Shown: positions 1-11,004 of the stretch, piece by piece
Layout: every line of letters begins with the position of its first letter
Position numbering within the stretch: position 1 is the stretch's first letter
Assembly: GCA_030549495.1 (NCBI GenBank)
Contig: JAUIRK010001043.1
Location: 795,001-859,000, forward strand
DNA from: Nectonema munidae
Lineage: Eukaryota; Nematomorpha; Nectonematoida; Nectonematidae
Length of the DNA stretch: 64,000 nucleotides
Direction of reading: 5' to 3'
Notes under the pieces: generated by a model
What the model saw: the letters and a program-made list of their open reading frames with translations, nothing else
Told to the model about the DNA's origin: nothing
The model's database searches: none
Position numbers and translations under genes: made by a program

Positions 1-724
1 CATAAAAATAAAGGAAAAACAGATTTAAAGCAGACAAAGGAAAATTTAGATGGCGTTAAATGCAAAGAAACACATTTTTGAATAATTTCATCCAGGGGTA
101 CCTAAATACTCATATCATCTCAGGAGGGAGTAAAATTCTAGGCGCCGCTTGTTCCTAGTCTAGCATATTGTATATATTGCGAATGTTTATAACATGTCCT
201 AAATATTATATAACAATATTATATAAGGCCTTCTAATTTTCGTATTTCTTTAACATATCCTTTTATAATCATACCTTTTTATATATGAACAAGCTGCATT
301 CCGTTGTGCCGGTTGATTTTATTCCTTTGAAAAAAATGATTCAGTCCTGCTATCAAAGACTCGAATCGCCTCAACCTAGAAAGAGGAGCATATTTACGCC
401 ACACATTGACGTCTTTGACATCAAACATTAAAATCATTCAATATTAAACAATCAATATTTTTTTACTTTGTAATAGATCTATTTAAATTAAATTTTTTGA
501 CTACAATTGGGGTAGGTGTTTTGAAGCAAACTACTTTCAATATTTCTTTCTACTTCTTTTGGTGTGTCAAGTTGAGGGGAAGAATCAGAGAAAAGAGAGA
601 GATAACAACTTAAATTAATATGAAGGCCTGTGCTTTTGGATCTAATAAAAGGGCTCATGGCGAGAATGAGGTAAAGGAACGGTGATATAGACTGATATAA
701 AACTTTTCAATATATGTATTTTGA

Positions 725-1200
725 TTAATGATATGGCCAATGATTAAGATCAAATACAATTGGATATAGCAAATTAAAACATGATTCCTTTCTCTCTTGC
801 ATTTCATGGCTTCTCATTATTCTTAAATTCGATGCGTATTTATGTGCTTCGCATTCAATTTGTGCTTTTAGTGTCTCAATTTGACTTATATGGTTTCTCT
901 TGTACAATTAATATTCTTTTTTAAGAGCTATTTTTTCCTCTTTAACTTTTTGATTACCATTTTATATCTTCAATTTATTTGGGTCTTGTGTTTTTCATAA
1001 TTTTCCTTAATTCTTTTCTCTCTATATTTAGCGTGTCTTTCAAACTCTTCAAATCATCAATTTTTTCTCTTGCTCTCTCATTATGTCTTCCATTGCCTCC
1101 TTTCGATTTTCCCTTTTAAATTCTTCAAGAATTTTTTGTGGTTAAGTTATTACTTCTTCGAATCCGCAATTACCGAAGCTTTCAATTTCATTTAAGTATA
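725..1200 (-). pseudogene. Remnant of a charged coiled-coil coding sequence
   Basis: Read on the minus strand, this stretch is rich in Glu, Lys and Arg codons in all the pieces that stay open, for example EEFKRENRKEAMEDIM near 1090-1130 and IECEAHKYASNLRIMRSHEM near 800-860. That composition resembles an alpha-helical coiled coil rather than random AT-rich DNA. The pieces are in different frames and separated by stops, so no intact protein is present. I do not recognise the parent family. It could be a decayed retrocopy of a host gene or part of a mobile-element protein. The call rests only on composition. Confidence 0.25.
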
Positions 1201-2280
1201 ATAATCTCTTTTCTATATGATCTTTATTAGTCACTCTTCGATAAAAAAATTAGGAAAAAGACATCATCTAGATATCCTTAATCGTTAAATGCATTCCTGT
1301 AAAAATCGAGCTAAGCGAACCTCTTAGCTGGCTATTTATATATAATTTAAAAATCTGTGCTCAATAAACATTGATGTAGGATCAAGCTCTGCATGACTTT
1401 AAAATGTTTATAACCAGTTTTAATTGTAAGACGCCGTGGAAGGTGGTATTCTTAAGTTTTCCAGAAGTTCAAATAAAATGAAGTCCATTCGTCTTATGAG
1501 GCTGGCACAATGTTTAAAATTCAGAGTGGTGATGGGTAACTCACATATAGGAAGAACTCTTGAAATCGGAAGATCTCGTAAGTTTCCATTACAATACTTT
1601 GTCTTTTTATATACGTTTAGCACTGGCGCCAACAATCTTTTCCAAAATTCTATAACAATTCTTTTTGTTTAGCAATGCTTCTACATTGTAATCAAATTGG
1701 TATTACTTTTATATCTTTACATCGTCTATTTTCGTTAAATAACTAAATTTCAAAAGTTATTCTTTTGTAAGATATTTTGATATAATATTTAGAAATGAAC
1801 AAAATAGTGTTATAATATTTCATTAAATTTTGGCAAAACTAGGCTTGCTGTATTTATTAATTTTAGGAGCGCTTATTTACACATTTTATTACGTTGAAAA
1901 AGATAACTCGGATGCTGTTTAAGTCCAAGTGATATAAATAAAATAAATGTTCATCCCCAAAGCTCACTCCATTATTTTAAAGCTTTCTTTCAAATCTTTG
2001 TCCCATCACTAAATTTTTGGGTAAAGTTTTGGAGTATCTTTATGCGCTTTAGAAGGCCAAACATAAAGTTAATAGGAATGACAAGCATAAAATTCAAGCC
2101 GGCAAAATGTCTATAGTGAAAAGAAGTGAATCGTAAGGCATTGCTCTAAATTGACTCGGGTAATGCTCGTTTCTCGCTAGCGATCTCACGCTTTACATTT
2201 ACAGAGATTTTAGAAAGAATCGCTTTAGAGCGTTAAAATGTTCAATTATTCAAAGTTCCATGGAAATCTTTATTTGTTTA

Positions 2281-2431
2281 TAAAGGTAACGGTACCGCGC
2301 GGTTGTTTTCATCTAGAAGGCACACTTGCGCCGCTTGTATCGAACTGTGAGGAAAGTAGGCTTGCTGGGGGATCGAACCTAAGACCTTGAGTTATCGAAA
2401 ACCAGTATCTAACCAACCTTACTCACGCCCC
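2281..2431 (-). repeat. tRNA-derived SINE, family 1, copy 1
   Basis: On the minus strand it starts GGGGCGTGAGTAAGGTTGG, carries a box-B-like element (consensus GGGTTCGATCCC; here GGTTCGATCCC), and ends near the shared 3' block with GGTACCGTTACC. Seven copies of this family lie in the window. The tRNA-like head is about 70 nt, followed by about 80 nt of non-tRNA body containing GCGGCGCAA and a GGTACC tail. Confidence 0.8.
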
Positions 2432-2708
2432 TATAAGAAATAATGCTAAATTTTATCAAAAATGTTTATAGTTATGAAAATATAAGTACAATCCCGAAAC
2501 TGAGAAACTTGGTGCATCCAACAAAGGCTTTAGAATTATTTTTTATGAGTTAAACAAATGGGCATAGAAATAAGAGTATTCTTATACTTGAAAAGGGTAT
2601 CATTTAATGAAGTATATGTCAATCTAAAAAGGGTCAATCTTCTCCAACTTCAAAGATTTGCACACCAATCGTGTGTGTAGTTATTTAGTATAGGATAGTA
2701 AGATCACA

Positions 2709-2714
2709 TTTATT
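2709..2714 (-). other. Polyadenylation signal of minus-strand carbonic anhydrase
   Basis: AATAAA on the minus strand, about 95 nt past the TAA at 2810. The plus-strand paralogue has its AATAAA at a similar distance (about 80 nt). A second AATAAA overlaps the stop codon at 2809-2814. Confidence 0.45.
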
Positions 2715-2809
2715 AGGAAGGAACCTTGTTTTCATGTAGTAAATAGGCATAAACAAATCAATAAGATAAATGTCAATTATAGCAACATATAAGAAAAAGA
2801 TTGATGACT

Positions 2810-2923
2810 TTATTCAGATAAAAAAATTTTCCTTCTAAAAATAGGCTGAACAGGTCTGAAGTTGGGACCAATTTTGTGCCGGCATGCACCATTTTCACTG
2901 CAGCCAATCAAATCTTCAAATAC
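2810..2923 (-). CDS. Carbonic anhydrase (minus copy), exon 3
   Basis: The acceptor GTTTCAG precedes VFEDLIGCSENG and the exon ends at FLSE-TAA, 37 residues. It contains NFRPVQPIFRR, matching the conserved C-terminal NxRPxQ segment of alpha carbonic anhydrases. It is about 73% identical to the plus-strand exon 3 by direct comparison (27 of 37). Confidence 0.85.
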   Translation of the reverse strand, partial: VFEDLIGCSENGACRHKIGPNFRPVQPIFRRKIFLSE

Positions 2924-5900
2924 CTGAAACAAAAAAGGTGCATTGCTTAGATTCTGTTTTTCTCAAAAAGTGTGCTCGGGCATTTCTTCCAATTGCCAAT
3001 TAAATTATATTGTAAGTATAATATTTTTAGGTTTTATTATCAAAATTTTCTTGAAGTTTCTAAATAAATGGAAGCTTTTGAGTTGAAATTTTAACGATCT
3101 TTTATGTATTTTACATATACACTTTCACATTTATATCAATTTTTAAAAGGTTTGGCCATATAGGACCTAAAAGTCTTGGTATTGTTTGGACTCAAAGATT
3201 TTGATGAAAATTATGGGCATATTAAAAATTGACTACCTTGTACATTACAAAATATCTATTTACTTCAATATTATAATATAAAAAGTAAGAATTTGAAAAG
3301 ATTGTTAACATAAATCATAAAAATATAAGTTTAACACTATCTGTAAAATTTTTAACTTTTCATAATGCATTTTGCTTTGTAAAATTTTCCTGTTTTTTGG
3401 ATATCAAAAATAAGATTAATTTTTTCACAATGATTGATTTTTTAACATTCATTAGGATGTCATATATTACTCGATAACAAAATATGCAATATAATACTTG
3501 ATGAACAAGACAACATTTTTACTCCTTCAAAAGAATTTTAGGCCATAAGCTGTCTTATGGAACAAATATTACAAGGAAGTGATTCGCTTTTTCCATTGCA
3601 GCTGTCGTTTTTATTTCCTGGGATTTCCAAAAATATTGTAATTTAAACTTTTTTGAATGATTCGAACGAACACAATTAAAATTAAAATATATTGAAACAC
3701 ATGGATCTGATGCTTTTTGCTGATGACATAACTGTTATATTCAGGGGCCCAAATTTAAAATCACAAGAGATAACTACTGGTATTCGGACTCTTGAATTTT
3801 GGCTAGAAAAAATTGTCTTGTCTTGAACTCCAAAAAATCTAAATACATGGTATTCTCTAGTGGTACTACAGTTCAAGGATTGTGTGGTGCTTTTAAGTAT
3901 TTAAATTTTCAAAAAGTTAATACATTTAATCTGCTCGCATTGCAAATCAACTCCAGCCTGACATGGAAAAACCACATTAACAATGTCTCTAGTAAACTTT
4001 ATTACATCATCAGTTTGCTAAAACAGGCATGTAAGTTCCGACCAACCAAAACGCTTTTATTACTCTACAATACTATGTTTGTCCCACACATAACTTACAG
4101 TCTATTCAATTATGGGTTTTGTACTACTGAAAAGTTATTCAAACTGCAAAAATCGGCTCTTCGAATTATTTTTAAACAAAGAAGTATCTCACACACCGAT
4201 CCCTTGTTCTCAAAATATTCTATTCTCAAAGTTCAAGACTTATATGAGCTTAAATTATCGCTATACACCTATAAATTTTACTATCGATTTTCTTCTCCCT
4301 TGATCAAAAATTTACTAAAGATTTACTATTGATTTAAATTTTACTATCGATTTTCTTCTCCCTTGATCAAAAATTTATCAGAATCTCCTCTACTCACGCA
4401 CATGAAACCTCCTCGTTTTTGCAATTTTTTTCAATTACCCTTTTATCGACTCTCAAATTCCAAACAAGTCTTTTCCTTACAGAATGCTTTGCAAATTCAA
4501 CACCTCTGCCTACTTATTTCATGAATACCCCCAAATATCCAACTATAAAAAATCATAAAAAAAGTTTTTTTTGATGGTTATGCTTCTCATGAGTGCAAGT
4601 TGAAGAATTGCTATGTTTGCAAATTTCTTTAGTTTCATTATAACTTTTAATCACTATCTTTCTTTCTCATTCTATTCCTTTCTATTTTTAAAATTAATAA
4701 TTGTTTACAAGTATCAATGTATAACCGGTTCAAATTGATTTTCATAGTTTATAGTATTTCTCACTGTTAATGGGTTATTTCTAGCGGTCTAACGGCCTTT
4801 AATAATCCATCAACTAATATTGTAAAAATGTTTAAATTACGTATTATTATAGATTGTATTTTTTTTAAATGAAAATTCTTTATATATGTTTTACGTCTTC
4901 CTTCAATATTTTTGTTGAATAAAACTTCTCTCTCTCTCATGTATAAAAACTAATATTAGTTGTAGTGTACGAGTACCTTGAAATAAGATTAAAAAAATTT
5001 TTTTATAAAAAAATATTTCAAGTTTTCAATTTCCTTAAATAAATTGAGTCTTATAAAAGTATTCAATAATGAAAAAAATACATTAAAAAAATTCTACATG
5101 ATTGTAACAATTTTAACAAGGAAGTATTTTATTGATCAAAATGATTTTCTTGTATAGAGAACAAGTTTGAACATTTTTCTTTTATTTGCCAATTTGACAG
5201 CGTTCTTTTTGTAGATGCGACAATTGTACATATACCTACAAATTCCGTAAGATCTCTGAAATAATCTTACTTTATTTTTGTGTTTTTTGATTTCGGGATA
5301 AATTTTATTAAATTTGCTATGAGATAAATGCGAAACAAAGAACATTCTACCAATATTACCAGTGTTTATATTCAAAGATATGTGAGTATTAGCTAATCAT
5401 GATGATTCCATTAAAATGGTCTTTACCGTATTTGGATTAATTATAGCTAGATAGCTATAACTTATAGCCTTCCAGTAACCATCGTTAAGTGGCAGATTTT
5501 TTTTAGATTTTATTTCTCTACACTCGATTTGACGTTATCGTAGATAAATTATTGATTAATTTGGCGTATTAGTTTATATGAGTTCCTGGTTTACTGGCGT
5601 AAATTCAAAGTTCGCACGTATCTTTTTCCCAAATATATAAACAGTTTAGCGTCCATTAAATTTCAAAGATCCTAAAAAACTAATAATTTTGTTCATTTAC
5701 ATACTCAGAACCTGGAAGAAAATTAACATTTCAAACTCATTTTTGCCAATCCCCCCCCCCCCCCCCCCGCACACTAAAATAATTCGCATGTTTTAATTTA
5801 GTTATATATATTTCAAGCACCAAAACATATAATATCGAGAATTATATGATACATTCCAATACCGCCCCTTCTTTTTCTAAAAGTATCAAAACGTTTACTG

Positions 5901-8900
5901 AACATGTTCACATGGATCATATTAAATGTTCAACAAAAGCTACATATCAGAAGGATTCCTATGCCCTAAAAGCAAAACAAAATTATTATCAATATAAATA
6001 TATTTCTGCAATCTTTTAAAAAAGACCTTCCCGTGAAATTACACTGCTCTAATTTAATCCAATTGTGTGACATATGTATGGATCATCGAAACGAATAAAT
6101 CTCAAAATTCTCATTCTTTCAAAAATGCTCTAGCGGTTATCCGATGGAACACTTTGATATATAATAGCTTGGATTAGCGGTTTTAAACTTTAGCCTAAAT
6201 AATACAATTTTTAAAAAAGACTGGCACCATAACATTTTTGTTAATGATAAAGCATGAATTCAAAAGCTTTGATCTGGAAAAAGGGTTTTTAAAAAATTAG
6301 TTAGTGATAAATTATTTCAAACCTTATTAAAAAGTATACTTATATTTCTGCGCAGTCAGACTTTTGAGCTTTTTTTCTCTGCTAACTATTCCAATATCAT
6401 GAAAGGAACTTGACAAAGCAAAGAATAGGTCGTAGTATAGCATTTAAGATTTTTGAGAATCAATGCCTTCTTCACCTTTTTTTGGTTTATGAAGCTTCAA
6501 ACTTTGCGGCCTGATTTCGGTAGCGTATCCAGTCGGATTTCCTTCTCACCAGATTAAAAATTTAGTCCCACTTTACTCTTTTATGATAGTTGTAAATACT
6601 CTTTTGATTTATTGCACCTTTCTGATTTTATGGTCAAAAAACGTAAAATAGAAAACCCACTTTGGCCTATGTAAGTTATGTAAATGACAAAGGATATCCT
6701 ATTAAAAATTTGGAAATATATGAGTATGTACCAAACAAACTCTAGATAAAAAATTTTGAATAGCCTATATATCCATTCTTTACAAGATAATTATAATTTA
6801 TGAACAATTACAAATAATTATTATAAAATAATTTTTGTATAAATATACCCAGTTCAGGAACTGTTCCTCGGATCGCGCACTCAAAAATTGGGCATTATAT
6901 ATATATATATCTTTTTAACAAAGTTGTTTCTTCATTTTTTATAAAAGTAATTTATTTTATAACTAGTTTACAATTCAAATTTTATATTTTGTGCTGATTA
7001 TAATATAATTATTAACATTAAAATAAAAAATTTTTTTGGTTCACGAATATTTCAGGTAACAAAGACTTTTAGCGAACGAATCTTAGTTTACAAACTGTAC
7101 TTCTATAAATTCATTCCACATGCCATTCAAAAATTCTAAATTCCCCACTGATATTCGATTTGTATTTTTTAGGTTATTTATAGATGGCGTTAAATAAATT
7201 TTATTCTTTCAAAAATCTTAATTAATTAATTAATTAAGTTGTTTGTGGCGTTCGCACCCATCCTTTCGGATATTGTGGCCCGCCCGGAATGCTGAGTCAA
7301 GGTCTACCTGGACTTTCCATCCCACTAAACACCTACCGGCCCTTGTTACTGCATAGCCATACCTTGTTATATATATATTATTTTACAAGAATTTATGTTA
7401 CAATATATAAATACATCTGAGAGAACGATACAATCCTAACGCGAACGCTCCCAATTTGGGAAACAAACTTATTGTCTAGTGATAGCTTGATTACTAACCA
7501 CCTAGAATCGGGTCGCTAAAGCACTACCTAACCGTAAAAACCTTTGAATACCAGGGTAAAAAACAGGAAAAAATCTCACGTTTTTATTGAAGGCGCTGAT
7601 TATTATTTTAATGAAGAAATAAACATTTTTCAATAGTTTTGGGTCTAAAAATGATAAATAAAAGGAAAATATTTAAATGGCCTCTAGAATCATTTTCACT
7701 TAAAATTCCTCCTTTTCTACTTTGAATTCGTCCTTTTTCATTTTAAATTTGGCTTCATATTTTTATTTGAAAATGCATTATTTTTCATCCTTTGCAGTTG
7801 CGTATGCAAAAGCGGTTGAGTTAATTTAAATTTATTCACCACTAAAAATTCCGTTAATTATTGTTTTATGGTTAACTAATATTGAACTTATTAATAATTG
7901 ACTAGTATGTTTTTTGATTTTTTTTCAAAATTTCTGTTAAGAGAAATAAATGAAAAATTTGAATTAACATTAATTTCAATATAATATTTTAAATGGTCAA
8001 ATTTTGTGCATTTGAATAAAAAAAAATTTTAATTAAAAAAAAAAAACTTAATTTATTTTCTAAGAAAATTTCTTTTGCAAATAAAAATTCAAATATTTAT
8101 AATCAATCAGATCAAAGAATTTGCGTTTGAAAGATTAAAAAATTTACGTACACCACCCTCCCGTGCCAAAAAAAGATCAGAATTTTTAAAATCAATAATA
8201 TAGTTATAAATTCGAAAATAAGGCGAAACTAAACGCCACAAAACATCGTTGTAGTACGAAGCAAACTATAATATAATTCAACGTAAAACTTGCCTCGAGT
8301 TGCTCGATGGATATTGGAAGCGTTTCGTTCATTATGCTCCATACAACGTTTTCACTGCAAGGAGGAGTGGTGAGGGAGCCGTGATAGCGGTAGAATCTAT
8401 TTCTATTCACAGGAAGGAGCCTGGCCAATGAAAAGGGTTCTCTGATGTCGATTTCTAGAGAATTAGGCTGCCTTCTTAGAGCTCTCACAATCACTTCTAG
8501 ATTGCGATTTCTAATGCCAAGATGAAAGAGAACCGAAATCACAGCTAATTCGTCGGAGAAGGTGGAAGTATGGACGAAGTGAGCTTCTAAAGGAAACCTC
8601 TTCCCATCTACCAAATGTTCCGATCCCCAATGGAAGTGAACCTAAATGGCGATTGGTAATAAATATAATCCCAATTTTAAATTGAATACCAATCCCAACT
8701 ATGTGAAAAAGTATACCTCATCTGTTACATTGGGCAGCCCTTAGCGGAGCCGTGTAACATGATTGTTCCAAGAAAAGAAATTTGTGTATTACAAATTTAT
8801 GAAATTTGATTGAAAATTAAGGCAATAATTCGTCTCGAAATTCTTCTCATCAAAAGTTTAAATTGGATTTCTGCGGTTGCTTGCTGTAAACATATTAAAA

Positions 8901-9459
8901 TATGCGGATCACAAGAATATGGAACAAAGTGAAAGAGATTTAAGAGACTATGCGGAGAAAATAAAATATTGATCTCATTGCAACCTAAATTTAGTAAGAA
9001 ATATTTTTGTTTATAGCATTGATTTATTCTTGAAGCGTGGTTTGCATGTGATTCTCCTTTTAAAATAGATGTGAGTTAAAACAAAAACATTTTTAGTAAA
9101 ATTCATAATTTGGCAGTAAACTTAAAAGAAAAATAAAGAGATGGCACTTGTTGTAGCGAAAAGATTTGCGGAAGACAGATAAAAGGCTTTATGTGTTTGA
9201 ACATTATGTGCACGGTATGGTCATTCTTTTTCAGAAAATAATTCGATCCTTTAGGGCAATAATAAAAAAATCTAATTCGTGAAATTTTGGGTTTTTTGAT
9301 TGCATCTACAATGTTGACTGGGGACTGCTTTTTGCCAGAACACATAGGAAATGTTTCTTGCCAGAAGTTGGGACCATTTGCACCCGAATAGTCAAAATCT
9401 GAAGCAGAAGTCAACCAGAAGAAAAGAAATAATGCGAAGAAAGCGCCATGAAGCTTCAT
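2810..9459 (-). CDS. Alpha carbonic anhydrase, secreted, three exons (minus copy)
   Basis: Alpha-class carbonic anhydrase (CO2 + H2O to bicarbonate, zinc enzyme). Three exons, 9148-9459, 8294-8641 and 2810-2923, join in phase 0 to give 257 residues. Seen: a signal peptide (hydrophobic residues about 5-18), NFW and SGKKQSPVNI near the N terminus, NDHTV carrying the His64 proton shuttle, HFHWG with two zinc histidines, LEAHFVH with the third, and GSLTTPPCSENVVW with Thr199. Cys40 and the Cys of TTPPC are placed for the usual disulphide of secreted forms. Odd: HFHWG runs straight into SEH, so seven residues present in the plus-strand paralogue are missing from this loop, and the exon-1 donor (GTGCCA) is weak. 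Intron 2 uses a GC donor. The copy may be functionally altered or decaying, yet no stop interrupts it. Family assignment is firm; activity is uncertain. Confidence 0.88.
3701..4950 (+). mobile_element. LINE remnant (Jockey/CR1-like reverse transcriptase), antisense in CA intron 2
   Basis: The catalytic FADD box is seen as MDLMLFADDITVIF at 3701-3742. After a frameshift near 3800 the reading continues as a 177-codon ORF (3799-4332) with NSKKSKYMVF, LTWKNHINNV, YNTMFVPHITYSLFNYG and LQKSALRIIF, the usual post-RT region of non-LTR elements. The 5' half including endonuclease is missing. A direct repeat of about 41 bp (about 4275-4315 and 4336-4376) breaks the C-terminal part. The 3' end probably lies near 4920-4940, where a TTGAATAAAA motif is followed by (TC)n. 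Dead, 5'-truncated copy. Confidence 0.8.
4951..7219. other. Intronic AT-rich stretch without recognised gene
   Basis: Part of CA intron 2. It contains a poly-C run (about 5752-5768) and an (AT)n run near 6896-6911. A 79-codon minus-strand ORF (5136-5375, Lys/Arg/Tyr-rich) has no motif I recognise and no convincing splice sites. Confidence 0.5.
7220..7567 (-). repeat. SINE-like dispersed repeat, family 2, copy 1
   Basis: It matches 43207-43510 in inverted orientation. Shared blocks include CCAGGGTAAAAAAC, CCCAATTTGGGAAACAAAC, TATTGTCTAGTGATAGCTTG and GTTCGCACCCATCCTTTCGG. Both copies end in a (TTAA)n-like simple repeat (here AATTAATTAATTAATTAA at the low-coordinate end), as SINE tails often do. 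This copy carries extra (AT)-rich sequence around 7368-7410. The class is inferred; a weak A-box-like TGGTTAGTAATC can be seen but no clear tRNA head. Confidence 0.6.
8294..8641 (-). CDS. Carbonic anhydrase (minus copy), exon 2
   Basis: The acceptor CATTTAG precedes VHFHWGSEHLV; the exon ends ...EQLE with donor GAG|GCAAGT, a consensus GC donor. 116 residues, holding all three zinc histidines and the FYRYHGSLTTPPCSENVVW signature, plus an N-glycosylation sequon (NET). It is 109/116 identical to the plus exon 2 once the 7-residue gap is removed. Confidence 0.88.
9148..9459 (-). CDS. Carbonic anhydrase (minus copy), exon 1
   Basis: Start ATG at 9459, followed by a Phe/Leu-rich signal peptide and FDYSGANGPNFW. 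It ends ...FSLQQ before donor GTGCCA. 104 residues, only about half identical to the plus exon 1. The 5' flank is also homologous: CTATATATTTGAATTTG about 60-45 nt upstream matches GATATATTTTTAATTTG before the plus gene, a probable shared core promoter or 5'UTR. Confidence 0.85.
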
Positions 9460-10375
9460 GTTGAATCAAAATTTGAATATAGTCCTGAAACAAATTCAAA
9501 TATATAGAAGAGAAAAAAGAACACAATTATTCAAAATTAAAAAAAGATTGTTAACCACTGGGATAAAGAATTTGGCATATAAAAAATCATACCATGTCAA
9601 TGAGAGTTTTAATTAACGTGCTTTATTATATAAATGGATCTCAAAACACTAGCGAATGATGGAAATTGAGTACAAAAAATAGAAAATTGTTACAAATATA
9701 TTTAGAGCTGATGTTATCTGCTGAAGTTATATGTTATCGATTCCGTGCAAAAAAACTTTAGTAGACATTTCATTATTTGAGTACTTTTTAATTTATTATT
9801 CAATAACTACTTATAAAGAGTAAAAATAAAAGTAAATTTATATTTATAGTTAAAATAAAAAAAATGGGTAAAACATCGTTTTTTTCGAAACACTTCTAAA
9901 CACAGGTCTTTCAGTGTGTACTAGTTTTTATGAAAGCAGCCATTTTTTGGCAGTGCAGCAACTGTACTACGTTTTTTGAGATTATAGCTGCAAAGTCGCA
10001 AAAGCACTAAAAATAACAATATATATTAATTCTTAATTATAATAAGTAATTTTCGCTCTTTGAACAAATGCTAAAAAATAATAGATATAGCATTTGTTTA
10101 CTCTTAGTAGATGCCTTGTTTATCTTTTACAATTTGTACTCCTTGTAACTTTGTATTTCTTATCTCTGTCTTGCCACTCGTGATTACTTCCATTTTATTT
10201 CTATATTTAACGCGCATTAGTAGTTTATTCTAAATATTGAATATTGAAAAAAATTTCTTTTTCTTGAGAAAATATAACATAAAGCATTATGAAGTGTCTT
10301 GAGAGTAGGTTGGAAAATGCACTTTTCTCATTGTTTCACAAAATGAAAATTTTTTGGAATTTTTAGTGACCTTGT
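9460..10375. other. Upstream region of minus carbonic anhydrase
   Basis: TATATA-like element near 9500-9507, then AT-rich sequence with no ORF or repeat that I recognise. Confidence 0.35.
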
Positions 10376-10525
10376 GAGGCATGAGTAGGGTTGGTTAGAT
10401 GCTGGATTCGATAACTCAAGCTCTTGGGTTCGATTCCGCATCAAGCCTGCTTTGCTCATAGTTCGATACAAGCGGCGCAATTGCGCCTTCTCGATAAAAA
10501 TACCCTATGGTACCTTGTTTTTGTC
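10376..10525 (+). repeat. tRNA-derived SINE, family 1, copy 2
   Basis: GCATGAGTAGGGTTGGTTAG head, GGGTTCGATTCC box B, AAGCGGCGCAATTGCGCC body and GGTACC near the 3' end. Older than the others by its scattered substitutions. An 83-codon ORF crosses it, but that is chance. Confidence 0.75.
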
Positions 10526-11004
10526 TTTTTATCATATCCCGGACAATTCCTTCTATTTACGGTAAGCACTCTTGTTTATTCGCTAGCATTTCTATATATA
10601 ATAATTCATACAATTTTCTTATACATTTATGTAAAATTTAAATGTTTTACTTCGAAAATTTTAACCTATTTTTGACATTAAATAAGAACTTTTGACTAAA
10701 TTTAAATTTCATAGCACTGTATTTATGGGAAAAAACGATCGACTTTACAAATTTGCAAAAAAGTATTGTTCGTATTTATTTGAATGAACATAACTAAACT
10801 TTAACTAACAGATCTTTAAAACAGCTACTCTACTACATTGATTACTAGATGAAAATAGTTTTTTTGCTTATGTGGTAATTCAAAAGAAAAGTATTCTAAA
10901 AAGTTTATAGATGTAAAAAGCTATCCTCCTAGTAAATGGGTGTGGCGAAAATATATAATACTTACATATGAACTTTATAATCTTACTATCTACACTATAT
11001 ATTC

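Noticed and set aside
1420-1672. Host exon suggested by overlapping open frames and a GTAAGT at about 1577
   Set aside because: No clear acceptor, no motif, no partner exon; open frames on both strands look like chance.
10376-10525. A tRNA gene (box A and box B-like words; likewise at 20412, 33555 and other sites)
   Set aside because: No closed acceptor stem or clean cloverleaf; the same 150-bp unit with a non-tRNA body is dispersed seven times, so these are SINEs.
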